A stretch of DNA of 64,000 nucleotides. It comes from Marinobacterium stanieri. GTDB lineage: Bacteria; Pseudomonadota; Gammaproteobacteria; Pseudomonadales; Balneatricaceae. Numbering within the stretch: the first letter of the stretch is position 1; every line of letters starts with the position of its first letter. A program made the position numbers and the translations under genes. The notes beneath the pieces were generated by a model. The model was not told where the DNA came from and searched no databases. It saw only the letters and a program-made list of their open reading frames with translations. Location: assembly GCF_900155945.1 (NCBI RefSeq), contig NZ_FTMN01000001.1, positions 124,001 through 188,000 of the forward strand, in the 5' to 3' direction. Shown piece by piece: positions 6,799 to 16,090 of this stretch.

Positions 6799-7939
6799 GC
6801 CAGGCCCCTATCAACAGAACACAACCAGTGCTGATCACTCCGAGCGTTATCAGCAGGCCACTGAAATAGTGCCCCTGAGACTCAGCAAGATAACCGACGA
6901 CCATGGGGGCCAGCATCTGGGCGATACCATAGCCGAAGGTCAGCCGCCCCATGGGTCGGGACGGATTCTCCGGGTACAAGCGCCCCACCATGGCCAGGGT
7001 CATACTGACGATACCGATAAAACTGGCCCCGTATATCACTGCACTCAGCAGCACACCCGCCAGGCCGTCCATCAGCAACAGCAGCAGTACGCTCAACGCA
7101 TTCAACAGGTAAGCCAGCAGCAGCGCCAGCCAGTCGCCCTGCCGTCTGACCATAAGATCCCACAACCAGCACCCCTGTGCAGCCGCAAGGCCCGCGACCA
7201 GCCAGATCATCCATCCCTGCCCGATCAGCAGCGGTGAGGCCTCAGCGATGGCCACCAGAAACGTCGCCGTCACTACATAACCAACACCGGCGCAGAAATA
7301 GGCCAGCTGTAGTAACAGCATAAACAGGCTCAGGGACGAAGAACCCTGTGCCTTGGGCACAGCAGAAGGCACTGAGAGCCGATAATCCGGGCTCCAGCGC
7401 CATATAGGAAGGAGCAGCACACAGGCAGCCCCCGCATACAGGACCCACTGCTGATCCCAACTGAAGCGGGATCTGATCAGCTCCGCCAGAATTGCGGTCA
7501 GTACAATGCCAATCCCCAGGCCCGAAAAGAAAATACCCAGCTCGGGCTTGTGCCCCTGCCGTAGCAGCCAGCTCATCAACAGCCCTGCGCCAATAAGTAC
7601 GCCAGCTGAACTGCATAGCCCCGACACAAACCTCAGCAGATACCAGACCCAGGTCTGCTCGGTATAGCCCATCAACCCCGTTGTCAGTACAGCCCCCAGT
7701 AACCCCAGTTGGTAAAGCCGAATTTTCAACCCTGATGCCTGCAGGAAAGAGATCAACAATGCGCCACTCAGGTACCCCGCATAGTTGGCCGTTGCCAGCA
7801 GTCCAGCCAGGGTATTATTCATCCCGGCGCCAGCCATCATTTCCGGAATCATGGGTGTGTAGGCAAAACGCGCAATGCCCACCGTGATCACCACCGCTGA
7901 AACACTGGCAATCAGTACACGCACCTTCTCAGTCAGCAT
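6755..7939 (-). CDS. MFS transporter, YbfB/YjiJ family
   Basis: A 394-residue, highly hydrophobic protein with about 12 predicted membrane spans in two halves, opening with VITVGIARFAYTPMIPEMM, a motif characteristic of the YbfB/YjiJ (MFS_4) group of major facilitator permeases. GLLATANYAGYLSGALL follows in TM2. Substrates in this group are mostly unknown. The gene is divergent from an AraC-type regulator 120 bp away, which probably controls it. Its 3' end abuts the dioxygenase remnant. Confidence 0.85.
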   Translation of the reverse strand: MLTEKVRVLIASVSAVVITVGIARFAYTPMIPEMMAGAGMNNTLAGLLATANYAGYLSGALLISFLQASGLKIRLYQLGLLGAVLTTGLMGYTEQTWVWYLLRFVSGLCSSAGVLIGAGLLMSWLLRQGHKPELGIFFSGLGIGIVLTAILAELIRSRFSWDQQWVLYAGAACVLLLPIWRWSPDYRLSVPSAVPKAQGSSSLSLFMLLLQLAYFCAGVGYVVTATFLVAIAEASPLLIGQGWMIWLVAGLAAAQGCWLWDLMVRRQGDWLALLLAYLLNALSVLLLLLMDGLAGVLLSAVIYGASFIGIVSMTLAMVGRLYPENPSRPMGRLTFGYGIAQMLAPMVVGYLAESQGHYFSGLLITLGVISTGCVLLIGAWHVQRQEAAGSQAIA

Positions 7940-7998
7940 TGTTCATCCTCCCCCTTAGCCTGACAGATACCAGACTAGGGTGTTAGCTGACCAAGTTC

Positions 7999-8023
7999 TG
8001 TATATATAATGACAATATATATA
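7999..8023. promoter_or_regulatory. AT-rich palindrome between MFS and AraC genes
   Basis: In the 123-bp divergent intergenic region, TATATAT-(aatgaca)-ATATATA forms a 7-bp inverted repeat. It could be an operator shared by the two divergent genes or simply promoter -10-type DNA. No regulator is assigned. Confidence 0.3.
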
Positions 8024-8062
8024 TGAAAGACGACAAGCATTCACGACACCCCAGGCCCGCTT

Positions 8063-8854
8063 ATGCAAGACGCTGTCGCCACACTCTCCCCGCCTCAGAT
8101 GCACGCCTTACCGCGACAGGTTTTTGTGCGCCAGCAAGAGATGCCCCCAAGGCACCTGTTTGCCTCACATACACACCCCTGGCATCAATTGCTCTATGCA
8201 ACCTCAGGCACGCTGGTGGCCAGCCTGAAAGATCAGCGCCTGTTTGTACCCTCTGGCTCTGCCGTCTGGCTTCCGGCAGGCGTAGAACACAGTACCTATA
8301 CGGAGTTCGGTGCCGAGCTCAAAAGCCTCTACATCGACAGCGCATTTGATACCTTGGAAAACAGACGCCCACTGGTGCTATCGGTTTCACCCTTGATGCG
8401 CGAGCTGATTCTGACCGCAGCCAACTTTGACAGCGAATACCCAGTGCACGGATATGAAAACGATCTGGTTCAGGTATTGCTGCAAACACTGGAGCGGCTG
8501 CCACAGCGAGGTCACACACTGCCCTGGCCCAGCGAGCCGAGGCTGGCCAACCTCTGTACCGAGCTCTTTGCCAACCCGTCTCACCGGCCGGTACTGAGTG
8601 AGGCCGCCCAGACACTGGCCATGTCAGCACGTACCCTGGAACGGCATTTCCGGCAGCAAACCGGCATAACGCTCCAGGCCTGGTATTCACGCATGCGTTT
8701 GATGAAAGCGATAGAGATGCTGAGCACGCCCATGAGCGTGACTCAAATAGCGCTGGAACTGGGCTACAGTGCGCCCGCGCCTTTCATTCAGATGTTTCGG
8801 GAAAAGATGGGAGTCAGCCCCAACCAATACCGTTCCAGAGGTCCGCTTGGCTGA
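8063..8854 (+). CDS. AraC-family transcriptional regulator with cupin sensor
   Basis: 263 residues. The N-terminal cupin-type domain (about 20-120) has SHTHPWHQLLYATSG and the VPSGSAVWLPAGVEHS turn typical of AraC_binding domains. The C-terminal AraC DNA-binding domain (about 165-260) carries two helix-turn-helices, with AQTLAMSARTLERHFRQQTG and the signature ALELGYSAPAPFIQMFREKMGVSPNQYR. It is divergent from the MFS permease and probably regulates it. The small-molecule inducer is unknown. Confidence 0.9.
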   Translation: MQDAVATLSPPQMHALPRQVFVRQQEMPPRHLFASHTHPWHQLLYATSGTLVASLKDQRLFVPSGSAVWLPAGVEHSTYTEFGAELKSLYIDSAFDTLENRRPLVLSVSPLMRELILTAANFDSEYPVHGYENDLVQVLLQTLERLPQRGHTLPWPSEPRLANLCTELFANPSHRPVLSEAAQTLAMSARTLERHFRQQTGITLQAWYSRMRLMKAIEMLSTPMSVTQIALELGYSAPAPFIQMFREKMGVSPNQYRSRGPLG

Positions 8855-8908
8855 GGCATTGATAACAAGAGTTGAGTCAGGAGTGGCACACCTTCACGGG
8901 ATGCCTGA

Positions 8909-9136
8909 TTAACCCGCAATACCGCACAGACGTTGGCCTGCCAAACGGGCCGCATCATGCAGATCATCACAGCCATGCTGAATCAGCTCATGCAGCTGTT
9001 CCTTCATGCGGCGCGACCAGAATTTCTGCACATGCCCTTCAATCACCTGGGCGACGGTATGTTGATCACCGACGCTGGCGTTATTGATGGCGATGTGATT
9101 CAGCATTTTGATCAGGGAAGCTTTCTCATGCGACAT
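8909..9136 (-). CDS. fdsD: Formate dehydrogenase delta subunit
   Basis: A 75-residue protein of the FdsD family, a small accessory subunit of soluble NAD-dependent molybdenum formate dehydrogenases. Family features include KMLNHIAINN near the start and FWSRRMKEQLHELI in the middle. The ATG lies within the last 11 nt of fdhD, so the two are probably translationally coupled. It is the last gene of the fds operon. FdsD is needed for full activity in related bacteria, probably in assembly, though its exact role is not settled. Confidence 0.88.
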   Translation of the reverse strand: MSHEKASLIKMLNHIAINNASVGDQHTVAQVIEGHVQKFWSRRMKEQLHELIQHGCDDLHDAARLAGQRLCGIAG

Positions 9137-9962
9137 GGCTGTTCTCTTTATTCTTAAGGGGGTGGGGATCGGTTTCAGTGTAGATCACATGGCGACCGGG
9201 GCGGGCAAAGCCCACCAACTGCATACCGGCCTTGTTGGCCTGCTCGATCGCCAATGCGGTGGGCGCCGAGACGGCAACCAGTGCCCCCAGATTGGCGGCA
9301 GCACACTTATGTACCATCTCGAAACTGGCGCGGCTGGTAATCAGCACAAAAACATCTACTTGCTGAAGGGCAGATTCGGCATCGGCGATGGCGCCGATCA
9401 GCTTATCCAGGGCGTTATGACGGCCCACGTCTTCACGCACAAGCAACACGTCACCCCTAGCATCACAGAGGGCCGCACCATGCACCGCCCCCGTGCTGAC
9501 CTGCAGCGGCTGATGCAGTCGCAGTTGTGTGAGTGCATGCTCTATGGCCTTGGCTGAGGGCATGGGCGCCGGAACAACTTTTTGCGGCGTCCCTATGGCC
9601 TGCGCCAGTGATTCCGCACCACAAAGACCGCAGCCGGTCCGTCCTGCCAGGTTGCGACGACGGTGCTTGAGGCTTTCAAAACGCTCGGTTGCCAGCTCTA
9701 TCTGAACTTCCAGCCCCAGTGGGTGCTGAACGACATCCATGCCATACACCTGTTGCGGCCGCTCGATAATGCCTTCGCTCAGGCTGAAGCCCAGCGCGAA
9801 GTCCTCAAGATTATCGGGCGTCGCCATCATCACCACATGGGACAGACCGTTATAGACCAGCGCGACGGCCACTTCGTCCGCCACCTGGTCTTCGGCAGGT
9901 TCAAGCCCTGCACCCTGACGGCGCAGCACTTGAACCTGCTGTTCTCCCTTCAGCCCGGCCAT
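9126..9962 (-). CDS. fdhD: Formate dehydrogenase sulfurtransferase FdhD
   Basis: 278 residues from ATG 9962, which overlaps the TGA of fdsA by one base (TGATG). A longer upstream frame exists but would overlap fdsA by 144 nt. FdhD passes sulfur from a cysteine desulfurase to the molybdenum cofactor to form the essential Mo=S ligand of formate dehydrogenase. The sulfur-carrying pair is seen in CGLCGAESLAQA; NLEDFALGFSLSEGII and EDVGRHNALDKLIG are conserved family blocks. Its place inside the operon between fdsA and fdsD (the C position of fdsGBACD) is typical. Confidence 0.95.
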   Translation of the reverse strand: MAGLKGEQQVQVLRRQGAGLEPAEDQVADEVAVALVYNGLSHVVMMATPDNLEDFALGFSLSEGIIERPQQVYGMDVVQHPLGLEVQIELATERFESLKHRRRNLAGRTGCGLCGAESLAQAIGTPQKVVPAPMPSAKAIEHALTQLRLHQPLQVSTGAVHGAALCDARGDVLLVREDVGRHNALDKLIGAIADAESALQQVDVFVLITSRASFEMVHKCAAANLGALVAVSAPTALAIEQANKAGMQLVGFARPGRHVIYTETDPHPLKNKENSHVA

Positions 9963-12829
9963 CAGGACACTTCCGTGCGTGCCTCGCGCAGGAAACCCTG
10001 CTGACGATGGTGGTTGTCGTGGAAGTTCTTCTGCCACTCGGACGGCTGTGTCACCTTCTCCACCTGTACCGCCGTCACCTTGTACTCGGGGCAGTTGGTT
10101 GCCCAATCCGAGTTATCGGTAGTGATGACATTGGCGCCACTGTGCGGATGGTGGAAGGTGGTGTACACCACACCCGGCTGCATGCGCTCGCTGATTCGCG
10201 CGCGCAGCACGGTATGACCGGCACGACTGCTGATACCCAACCAGTCACCATCATTAATGCCGCGTTCCTCGGCATCATGCGGATGCACTTCCAGCACATC
10301 TTCGTTGTGCCAGACCTGGTTCTCGGTACGGCGAGTCTGGGCACCTACGTTGTACTGACTGAGGATACGGCCAGTGGTCAGCAACAGCGGGAAGCGACGG
10401 TTGGCGCGCTCGGTGGTCGGTACAAACTCGGTGATGGCAAACTTGGCCTTGCCAATCGGGAAGTCGTCAACGTGCATGATGGGCGAGCCTTCCGGATGCA
10501 CATCATTACAGGGCCACTGCAGGCTGCCGTACTGCTCCAGCTTGTCGTAGTTCACACCAGCAAAGCTCGGCGTCAGACTGGCGATCTCGTCCATGATTTC
10601 AGACGGATGGCTGTAGTTCATCGGGTAACCCAGAGCGTTGGACAGCTCCTGCGTCACTTCCCAGTCTTCCTTGCCTGCCAGTGCCGGCATCACTTTGCGT
10701 ACGCGGTTGATACGACGCTCGGCGTTGGTAAAGGTGCCGTTCTTCTCAAGGAAGGTGGAGCCCGGCAGCAGGACATGGGCGAACTTGGCGGTTTCGTTAA
10801 GGAAGATATCCTGCACGATCAGGCAGTCCAGCGAGCGCAAGGCCTGCTCAACATGCTGGGTGTTGGGGTCTGACTGGGCAATATCCTCACCCTGCACATA
10901 CATGGCGCGGAAGGCACCGGCGATGGCTGCATCGAACATGTTGGGAATGCGCAGACCCGGTTCCGGATCGATCTCGACACCCCAGGCCGCTTCGAAGTGG
11001 CCACGGGCAACGGAATCGGATACATGCTGGTAGCCCGGCAGTTCATGGGGGAAAGACCCCATGTCACAGGAGCCCTGGACATTGTTCTGACCACGCAACG
11101 GGTTAACACCCACGCCTTCACGGCCGATGTTACCGGTCGCCAGCGCCAGGTTGGCGATGCCCATCACGGTGGTAGAGCCCTGACTGTGCTCGGTCACACC
11201 CAGGCCGTAATAGATCGCCGCGTTGGGTGCCTTGGCAAAGGCACGCGCCGCTGCACGGACCTTATCGCCCGGCACGCCGGTGATCTCTTCCACGTTTTCC
11301 GGTGCATGGCGCTCATCAGCAATAAAATCGCGCCATTGATTGTAGCCGTCGGTATCACAGCGGCTGGCAATAAAGTCGCTGTCTTCCAGACCTTCGTTGA
11401 TCACCACGTGCGCCAGTGCATTGACCATGGCCACGTTAGAGCCCGGACGCAACGGCAAATGCATGGAGTCATTCAGGTGTGGTGTATCCAGCAGATCGAT
11501 GTGACGCGGGTCCGCCACGAGCAGGCTGGCACCTTCACGCAGACGACGGCGCAGCAGTGAGCCGAACACCGGGTGCGCATCCGTGGGGTTGGCACCAATC
11601 ACCAGCACACAGTCGGCCTTCAAAACGGAGTCAAAGGTCTGGGTACCGGCAGACTCGCCCAGCGTTTGTTTCAGGCCATAACCGGTCGGGCTGTGGCAGA
11701 CTCGGGCACAGGTATCGGTGTTGTTGTTACCGAAGGCGGTACGGATCAGCTTCTGCACCAGATAAGCTTCTTCATTGGTGCAGCGTGAGGACGTGATACC
11801 ACCGACACTTTCACGGCCATGCTCGGCCTGAATCGCTTTCAAACGACCGGCAGCGAAACCGATCGCTCCTTCCCAACTCACTTCACGCCAGGGCTGATCG
11901 ATGCTGTCACGAATCATCGGCGCACGGATACGATCCTTGTGCGTGGCGTAACCGAAGGCAAAACGGCCTTTGACACAAGAGTGACCATGGTTCGCTTCAC
12001 CACCCTTATAAGGCAGCATACGTACCAGTTTATCGCCTTTCATCTCGGCCTCGAACGAGCAACCCACACCACAGTAGGCACAGGTGGTCACCACCGAGTG
12101 TTCCGGCTGTCCCATCTCGATGACGGAGTTTTCCGTCAGAGTAGCGGTCGGGCATGCCTGCACACAGGCACCACAGGAGACACATTCGGAGTCGAGGAAG
12201 TTCTCATCCTGACCGGCCGCGACGCGGGAATCGAAGCCACGACCATCAATCGTCAGGGCAAAGGTACCCTGGACTTCGGAGCAGGCGCGGACGCAGCGGG
12301 AGCAGACGATGCACTTGCTGGGGTCATAGGTGAAATAGGGGTTGGACGTATCCTTCTCCGCCTGCAGATGGTTCTCGCCATCAAAGCCATAACGGACTTC
12401 GCGCAGCCCCACGGCACCGGCCATATCCTGCAATTCGCAGTTGCCGTTGGTCGGGCAGGTCAGGCAGTCCAGCGGATGGTCGGAGATGTAGAGCTCCATG
12501 ATATTGCGGCGCAGCTTGGCCAGCTTGTCGGTCTGGGTAGAGACCTTCATGCCCTCTTCCACCGGCGTGGTGCAGGAGGCCGGCATGCCGCGACGGCCTT
12601 CGATCTGAACCGCACAGAGGCGGCAGGACCCAAAGGCCTCCAGGTTATCGCTCGCACAGAGCTTGGGAATGTTGATGTCGGCCAGGGCCGCCGCACGCAT
12701 GACGGAGGTGCCTTCAGGGACACGGATTTCGACGCCATCGACTTCCAGCGTGATCTGCTTTTCACTCAGGGATGCCGGCGTGCCGTAGTCACGGCTATAG
12801 TCCAGCTTGGGATCAAAATGCTGCAACAT
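9962..12829 (-). CDS. fdsA: NAD-dependent formate dehydrogenase alpha subunit (Mo/Fe-S)
   Basis: A 955-residue catalytic subunit oxidising formate to CO2 at a bis-MGD molybdenum centre. The start at ATG 12829 is 1 nt past the fdsB stop; an earlier in-frame start would overlap fdsB. N-terminal [2Fe-2S] ferredoxin cysteines are at 58, 69, 72 and 86, followed by CLTCPTNGNC, two ferredoxin-like 4Fe-4S clusters (CIVCSRCVRAC; CVSCGACVQAC), and CAYCGVGC opening the molybdopterin domain. The molybdenum ligand is cysteine (C378 in RVCHSPTGYG), not selenocysteine. The C-terminal molybdopterin-dinucleotide-binding domain (FPLLLTTGRILSQYN) is complete. Cytoplasmic; no Tat signal. Confidence 0.96.
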   Translation of the reverse strand: MLQHFDPKLDYSRDYGTPASLSEKQITLEVDGVEIRVPEGTSVMRAAALADINIPKLCASDNLEAFGSCRLCAVQIEGRRGMPASCTTPVEEGMKVSTQTDKLAKLRRNIMELYISDHPLDCLTCPTNGNCELQDMAGAVGLREVRYGFDGENHLQAEKDTSNPYFTYDPSKCIVCSRCVRACSEVQGTFALTIDGRGFDSRVAAGQDENFLDSECVSCGACVQACPTATLTENSVIEMGQPEHSVVTTCAYCGVGCSFEAEMKGDKLVRMLPYKGGEANHGHSCVKGRFAFGYATHKDRIRAPMIRDSIDQPWREVSWEGAIGFAAGRLKAIQAEHGRESVGGITSSRCTNEEAYLVQKLIRTAFGNNNTDTCARVCHSPTGYGLKQTLGESAGTQTFDSVLKADCVLVIGANPTDAHPVFGSLLRRRLREGASLLVADPRHIDLLDTPHLNDSMHLPLRPGSNVAMVNALAHVVINEGLEDSDFIASRCDTDGYNQWRDFIADERHAPENVEEITGVPGDKVRAAARAFAKAPNAAIYYGLGVTEHSQGSTTVMGIANLALATGNIGREGVGVNPLRGQNNVQGSCDMGSFPHELPGYQHVSDSVARGHFEAAWGVEIDPEPGLRIPNMFDAAIAGAFRAMYVQGEDIAQSDPNTQHVEQALRSLDCLIVQDIFLNETAKFAHVLLPGSTFLEKNGTFTNAERRINRVRKVMPALAGKEDWEVTQELSNALGYPMNYSHPSEIMDEIASLTPSFAGVNYDKLEQYGSLQWPCNDVHPEGSPIMHVDDFPIGKAKFAITEFVPTTERANRRFPLLLTTGRILSQYNVGAQTRRTENQVWHNEDVLEVHPHDAEERGINDGDWLGISSRAGHTVLRARISERMQPGVVYTTFHHPHSGANVITTDNSDWATNCPEYKVTAVQVEKVTQPSEWQKNFHDNHHRQQGFLREARTEVS

Positions 12830-12830
12830 A

Positions 12831-14393
12831 TCAGGCCACCTCCATCTCGGTTTTGGCGGGTTGAGCGAAATCTTCACCAAAGTGCTTCATGGCACTTTGC
12901 ACCGGGAACGGCGTCATGCCGCCCATGGCACAGAGCGAACCATCCACCATGGTTTCACAAAGATCACTCAACAATTCCAGATTAGCCTCTCTGTTCTCAC
13001 CTGCACGAATACGGTCGATCACTTCGACACCGCGCGTGGAACCGATACGACAGGGGGTGCACTTGCCACAGGATTCAGCGACACAGAACTCCATGGAGAA
13101 GCGGGCCTGCTCACTCATGTCGACGCTATCGTCAAACATCACCACACCGCCATGGCCCAGTACGGCACCTTCACCGGCAAAGGCTTCATAATCCAGCGCG
13201 GTATCCCACTGGCTTTCCGGCAGATAAGCCCCCAACGGGCCACCCACCTGAACCGCCCGCAGCGGTCGGCCATTGCGCGTACCGCCACCAAAATCAAACA
13301 TCAGCTCACGCAGGCTGGGGCCAAAGGCCAGTTCAACCAGACCGCCCTGCTTCACGTTGCCGGCCAGCTGGAACGGCAGCGTGCCACGGGAACGTCCCAT
13401 GCCACAGTAGGCATAGGCCTGAGCGCCCTGGTCGAGAATGAAAGGTACCGCCGCCAACGAGAGCACGTTGTTGACCACGGTGGGCTTGCCGAACAGACCA
13501 ACAATCGCAGGCAGCGGCGGTTTGGCACGCACCAGACCGCGTTTGCCTTCAAGACTTTCCAGCAGGGAGGTTTCTTCACCGCAGATGTAGGCACCCGCGC
13601 CCATGCGCACTTCCAGATCAAAACGACGCCCGCTGCCCAGAATATTCTCGCCCAGCAGGTTGTTGTCATAGGCGGTAGCAATGGCATTGTTCAGCGTCTC
13701 AAACGCCAGCGGATATTCGGAGCGCAGGTAGATGTAACCCTGGGTTGCCCCAACCCCGAGACCGGAGATGGTCATACCTTCAATCAGCATGAAGGGATCA
13801 CACTCCATCACCAGACGGTCAGCGAAGGTGCCGGAGTCACCCTCGTCAGCATTGCAGACGATGTATTTCTGCTCGGCAGGCGCATCCAGCACGGTCTGCC
13901 ATTTGATACCGGTCGGGAAGGCAGCACCACCACGGCCACGCAGGCCGGAGGCTTTGACTTCATCGATAATGCCCTGAGCGCTCATTTCCAGCGCTTTGGC
14001 CAGCCCCTGATAACCGGAATGGGCGCGGTAATCGTCCAGCGAAAGCGGATCAATGACACCGGCACGGGAGAAGGTCAGGCGCTGCTGACGCTTGAGGTAG
14101 GGAATTTCTTCAACCAGCCCCAGTGCCAACGGATGTTCCTGTTTGCCCTGCCAGAATTCGGCATCGAACAGGGTATCCAGATCTTTCGACTTGACCGGGC
14201 CAAAGCCGATACGTCCCTCAGCGGTGTCCACCTCGATCAGGGGCTCCAGCCAGTAGAGGCCGCGCGTACCGTTACGCACGATTTCGATATCGACACCGCG
14301 CTCGGCAGCGACTACTGCCATCTGCATGGCCAGACGGTCGGCGCCCAGTGACTTGGCGGTGGTGTCGGACGGAATATAAATTCGGGTGCTCAT
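12831..14393 (-). CDS. fdsB: NAD-dependent formate dehydrogenase beta subunit (FMN, NAD)
   Basis: 520 residues, homologous to NuoF. It takes electrons from FdsA/FdsG and reduces NAD+. An N-terminal thioredoxin-like stretch (about 1-85) precedes the FMN/NADH-binding domain with SGLRGRGGAAFPTGIKW and GAGAYICGEETSLLESLEG; near the C-terminus ESCGKCTPCRIGS holds a 4Fe-4S cluster. The start at ATG 14393 overlaps the fdsG stop by one base (TGATG), the same junction style as fdsA-fdhD; a GTG one codon earlier is the alternative. Confidence 0.95.
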   Translation of the reverse strand: MSTRIYIPSDTTAKSLGADRLAMQMAVVAAERGVDIEIVRNGTRGLYWLEPLIEVDTAEGRIGFGPVKSKDLDTLFDAEFWQGKQEHPLALGLVEEIPYLKRQQRLTFSRAGVIDPLSLDDYRAHSGYQGLAKALEMSAQGIIDEVKASGLRGRGGAAFPTGIKWQTVLDAPAEQKYIVCNADEGDSGTFADRLVMECDPFMLIEGMTISGLGVGATQGYIYLRSEYPLAFETLNNAIATAYDNNLLGENILGSGRRFDLEVRMGAGAYICGEETSLLESLEGKRGLVRAKPPLPAIVGLFGKPTVVNNVLSLAAVPFILDQGAQAYAYCGMGRSRGTLPFQLAGNVKQGGLVELAFGPSLRELMFDFGGGTRNGRPLRAVQVGGPLGAYLPESQWDTALDYEAFAGEGAVLGHGGVVMFDDSVDMSEQARFSMEFCVAESCGKCTPCRIGSTRGVEVIDRIRAGENREANLELLSDLCETMVDGSLCAMGGMTPFPVQSAMKHFGEDFAQPAKTEMEVA

Positions 14394-14890
14394 CACTTCA
14401 GCTCCAGTTGTTCAGTCTTGAGGTCATCGATCAACTCATCGAATGACTCAGGGGTGACGAACGCGTGGATGTCATCGCCGACACGCACTGAAGGGCCGCA
14501 GGCACAGTTGCCAAGGCAATACACCGGCTCAAGGGTTACGGTGCGGTCATCGCTGGTTTGGGCGTAATCGATGCCCAACGCTGACTTGGCATGAGCCTCC
14601 AGCGCACGTGCACCCTGGGCCTGGCAGGCTTCTGCCCGGCAGATTTCCACCACATGGCGCCCCGGTTGCTCGGTGCGGAAGTGATGGTAGAAACTGATCA
14701 CACCATGCACTTCGGCACGGGTGGTTTGCAGCGCACGTGCGATCAACGCCACTGCATCTGAATGGATATGGCCGAAGCGATCCTGCAACGCATGCAGAAT
14801 CGGCAAAAGTGCGCCCGGTTTGGTTTTCAGTTCATCGATGATCGCGCTTGCGATCTCCGGGTGCCAGGGTGTGGTGCCGGTAGTGCTCAT
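14393..14890 (-). CDS. fdsG: NAD-dependent formate dehydrogenase gamma subunit (2Fe-2S)
   Basis: A 165-residue NuoE-like thioredoxin-fold subunit with one [2Fe-2S] cluster: CRAEACQ near residue 85 and CLGNCACGP near 125 supply the four ligands. The HGVISFYHHFRT block is conserved in NuoE/FdsG. It is the first gene of the operon, with a near-perfect Shine-Dalgarno (AAGGAGGT) 7 nt before the ATG. A palindrome 24-43 bp upstream of the start codon may be the operator of the operon. Confidence 0.95.
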   Translation of the reverse strand: MSTTGTTPWHPEIASAIIDELKTKPGALLPILHALQDRFGHIHSDAVALIARALQTTRAEVHGVISFYHHFRTEQPGRHVVEICRAEACQAQGARALEAHAKSALGIDYAQTSDDRTVTLEPVYCLGNCACGPSVRVGDDIHAFVTPESFDELIDDLKTEQLELK

Positions 14891-14913
14891 GGTCTGACCT
14901 CCTTGCCGTCAGC

Positions 14914-14933
14914 ATATGAAGTAAAGTTCATAT
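14914..14933. promoter_or_regulatory. Inverted repeat between fds operon and its divergent regulator
   Basis: ATATGAA-gtaaag-TTCATAT: a perfect 7-bp inverted repeat with a 6-nt spacer in the 115-bp region between fdsG and the ModE/PBP-type regulator gene. Size, symmetry and position fit an operator for that regulator controlling both directions. The link is inferred. Confidence 0.5.
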
Positions 14934-15005
14934 CTGAATGGAGTATTGCTCTTATTATCCGGGCCAAACTACCATTAGGCATCCAACTACAAAATATGAA
15001 AAAAA

Positions 15006-16082
15006 GTGCCTATTCATAAAATCAACATCGTCCCGACCTGGTCTTTCCGCGATGACAGCGGCCGCGAGCTGGATCCTCAGCTGTTTTCACTGCTGCGCCA
15101 TATCGAAACGGATGGCAAGCTGACCACCGCCGCCAAAGCCGTGGGAATTTCCTACCGCCACGCCTGGAACCAGCTCAACAAGTGGGCTGATTTCTTCGGC
15201 ACCCCGTTGGCAGAGTTGCAAAAAGGCCGGGGCGCCCGGTTAACGGAGCTGGGTGCCAAGCTGGTGTGGGCAGAAAAACGTGTGATCGCCAGGCTGGAAC
15301 CCCAGCTGGATAACATCACCTCGGACCTGAACCTTGAGCTGTCACGTCTGCTGGAAGGCACCCGACCACGCCTGCGCCTTCAGGCCAGCCATGGCTATGC
15401 GGTGGAACTCTTGCCCCGCTTTGCCCAGGCGTTCGAGCTGGACCTGCAGTACCGCAACGCGCGCGAAGCTCTGGCATCGCTGGGCCGCGAACAATGTGAC
15501 CTGGCCGGTTTTCACCTGCCGGTCAGCATGCTCAGTGAGGAGATGAAATCCCTGCCCACACGCCTGCTGAAGCCCCGCGCCCACCGCATTATCCGCTTTA
15601 TCATTCGCCAGCAGGGGTTGATGATCGCCGCCGGCAACCCGCTCGGGATTGAGGGGCTGGCAGACCTGTGTCGCGAGGATATCCGGTTTATCAACCGCGA
15701 GAAGGACTCAGGCACCCGCCTGCTGCTGGATGAGATGCTCCAGCGCAGCGGTCGCGGCAGCAGCGATGTCCTGCCCAGTGCCGGCACCGAGTTTACCCAC
15801 TCGGCCATTGCTGCCCATGTGGCCGCGGGGATGGCCGATGTGGGCTTTGGCGTTCAGGCGGCTGCGGCACAGTTCGGGCTGGACTTTATTCCGCTGGCCA
15901 AGGAGCAATACCTGATGGCCTGCCATCAGCGTACGCTGGAGCAGCCGGCCTGCCAGCTTCTGCTGCAACAGCTGCGAGGTGATGCCTTCCGTGAAGCCGT
16001 TTCCGGGCTACCGGGCTATGATGCTCGCCTGAGTGGCGAGGTGCTGGCACCGGATGAACTCTTTGCCGAGATGGAAAATTAA
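15006..16082 (+). CDS. ModE-like HTH / periplasmic-binding-domain transcriptional regulator
   Basis: 358 residues, GTG start with no strong Shine-Dalgarno. Residues about 15-90 form a ModE/LysR-like winged helix (LLRHIETDGKLTTAAKAVGISYRHAWNQL, then LTELGAKLVWAEKRV). From about 115 on there is a PBP-like type II solute-binding domain (LRLQASHGYAVELLP; FINREKDSGTRLLLDEML; HSAIAAHVAAGMADVGFGVQAAA), the arrangement of one-component regulators that sense molybdate or related anions. It is divergent from the fds operon and followed by mobA, so control of formate dehydrogenase in response to molybdate or formate is a reasonable inference. The effector is not known. Confidence 0.85.
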   Translation: MPIHKINIVPTWSFRDDSGRELDPQLFSLLRHIETDGKLTTAAKAVGISYRHAWNQLNKWADFFGTPLAELQKGRGARLTELGAKLVWAEKRVIARLEPQLDNITSDLNLELSRLLEGTRPRLRLQASHGYAVELLPRFAQAFELDLQYRNAREALASLGREQCDLAGFHLPVSMLSEEMKSLPTRLLKPRAHRIIRFIIRQQGLMIAAGNPLGIEGLADLCREDIRFINREKDSGTRLLLDEMLQRSGRGSSDVLPSAGTEFTHSAIAAHVAAGMADVGFGVQAAAAQFGLDFIPLAKEQYLMACHQRTLEQPACQLLLQQLRGDAFREAVSGLPGYDARLSGEVLAPDELFAEMEN

Positions 16083-16090
16083 CAGGGCGC

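Noticed and set aside
9963-10106. 48-codon N-terminal extension of fdhD
   Set aside because: It would overlap fdsA by 144 nt and carries no FdhD similarity; the TGATG junction at 9962 fits the other junctions of this operon.
10007-14351. Long plus-strand frames (up to 514 codons) opposite fdsA and fdsB
   Set aside because: They are antisense shadows of highly conserved enzymes, with composition typical of reverse-complement translation and no domains.
12831-14890. fdsB/fdsG as complex I genes nuoF/nuoE
   Set aside because: The neighbours are fdsA, fdhD and fdsD, and no other nuo genes are present; the layout is that of soluble NAD-dependent formate dehydrogenase.
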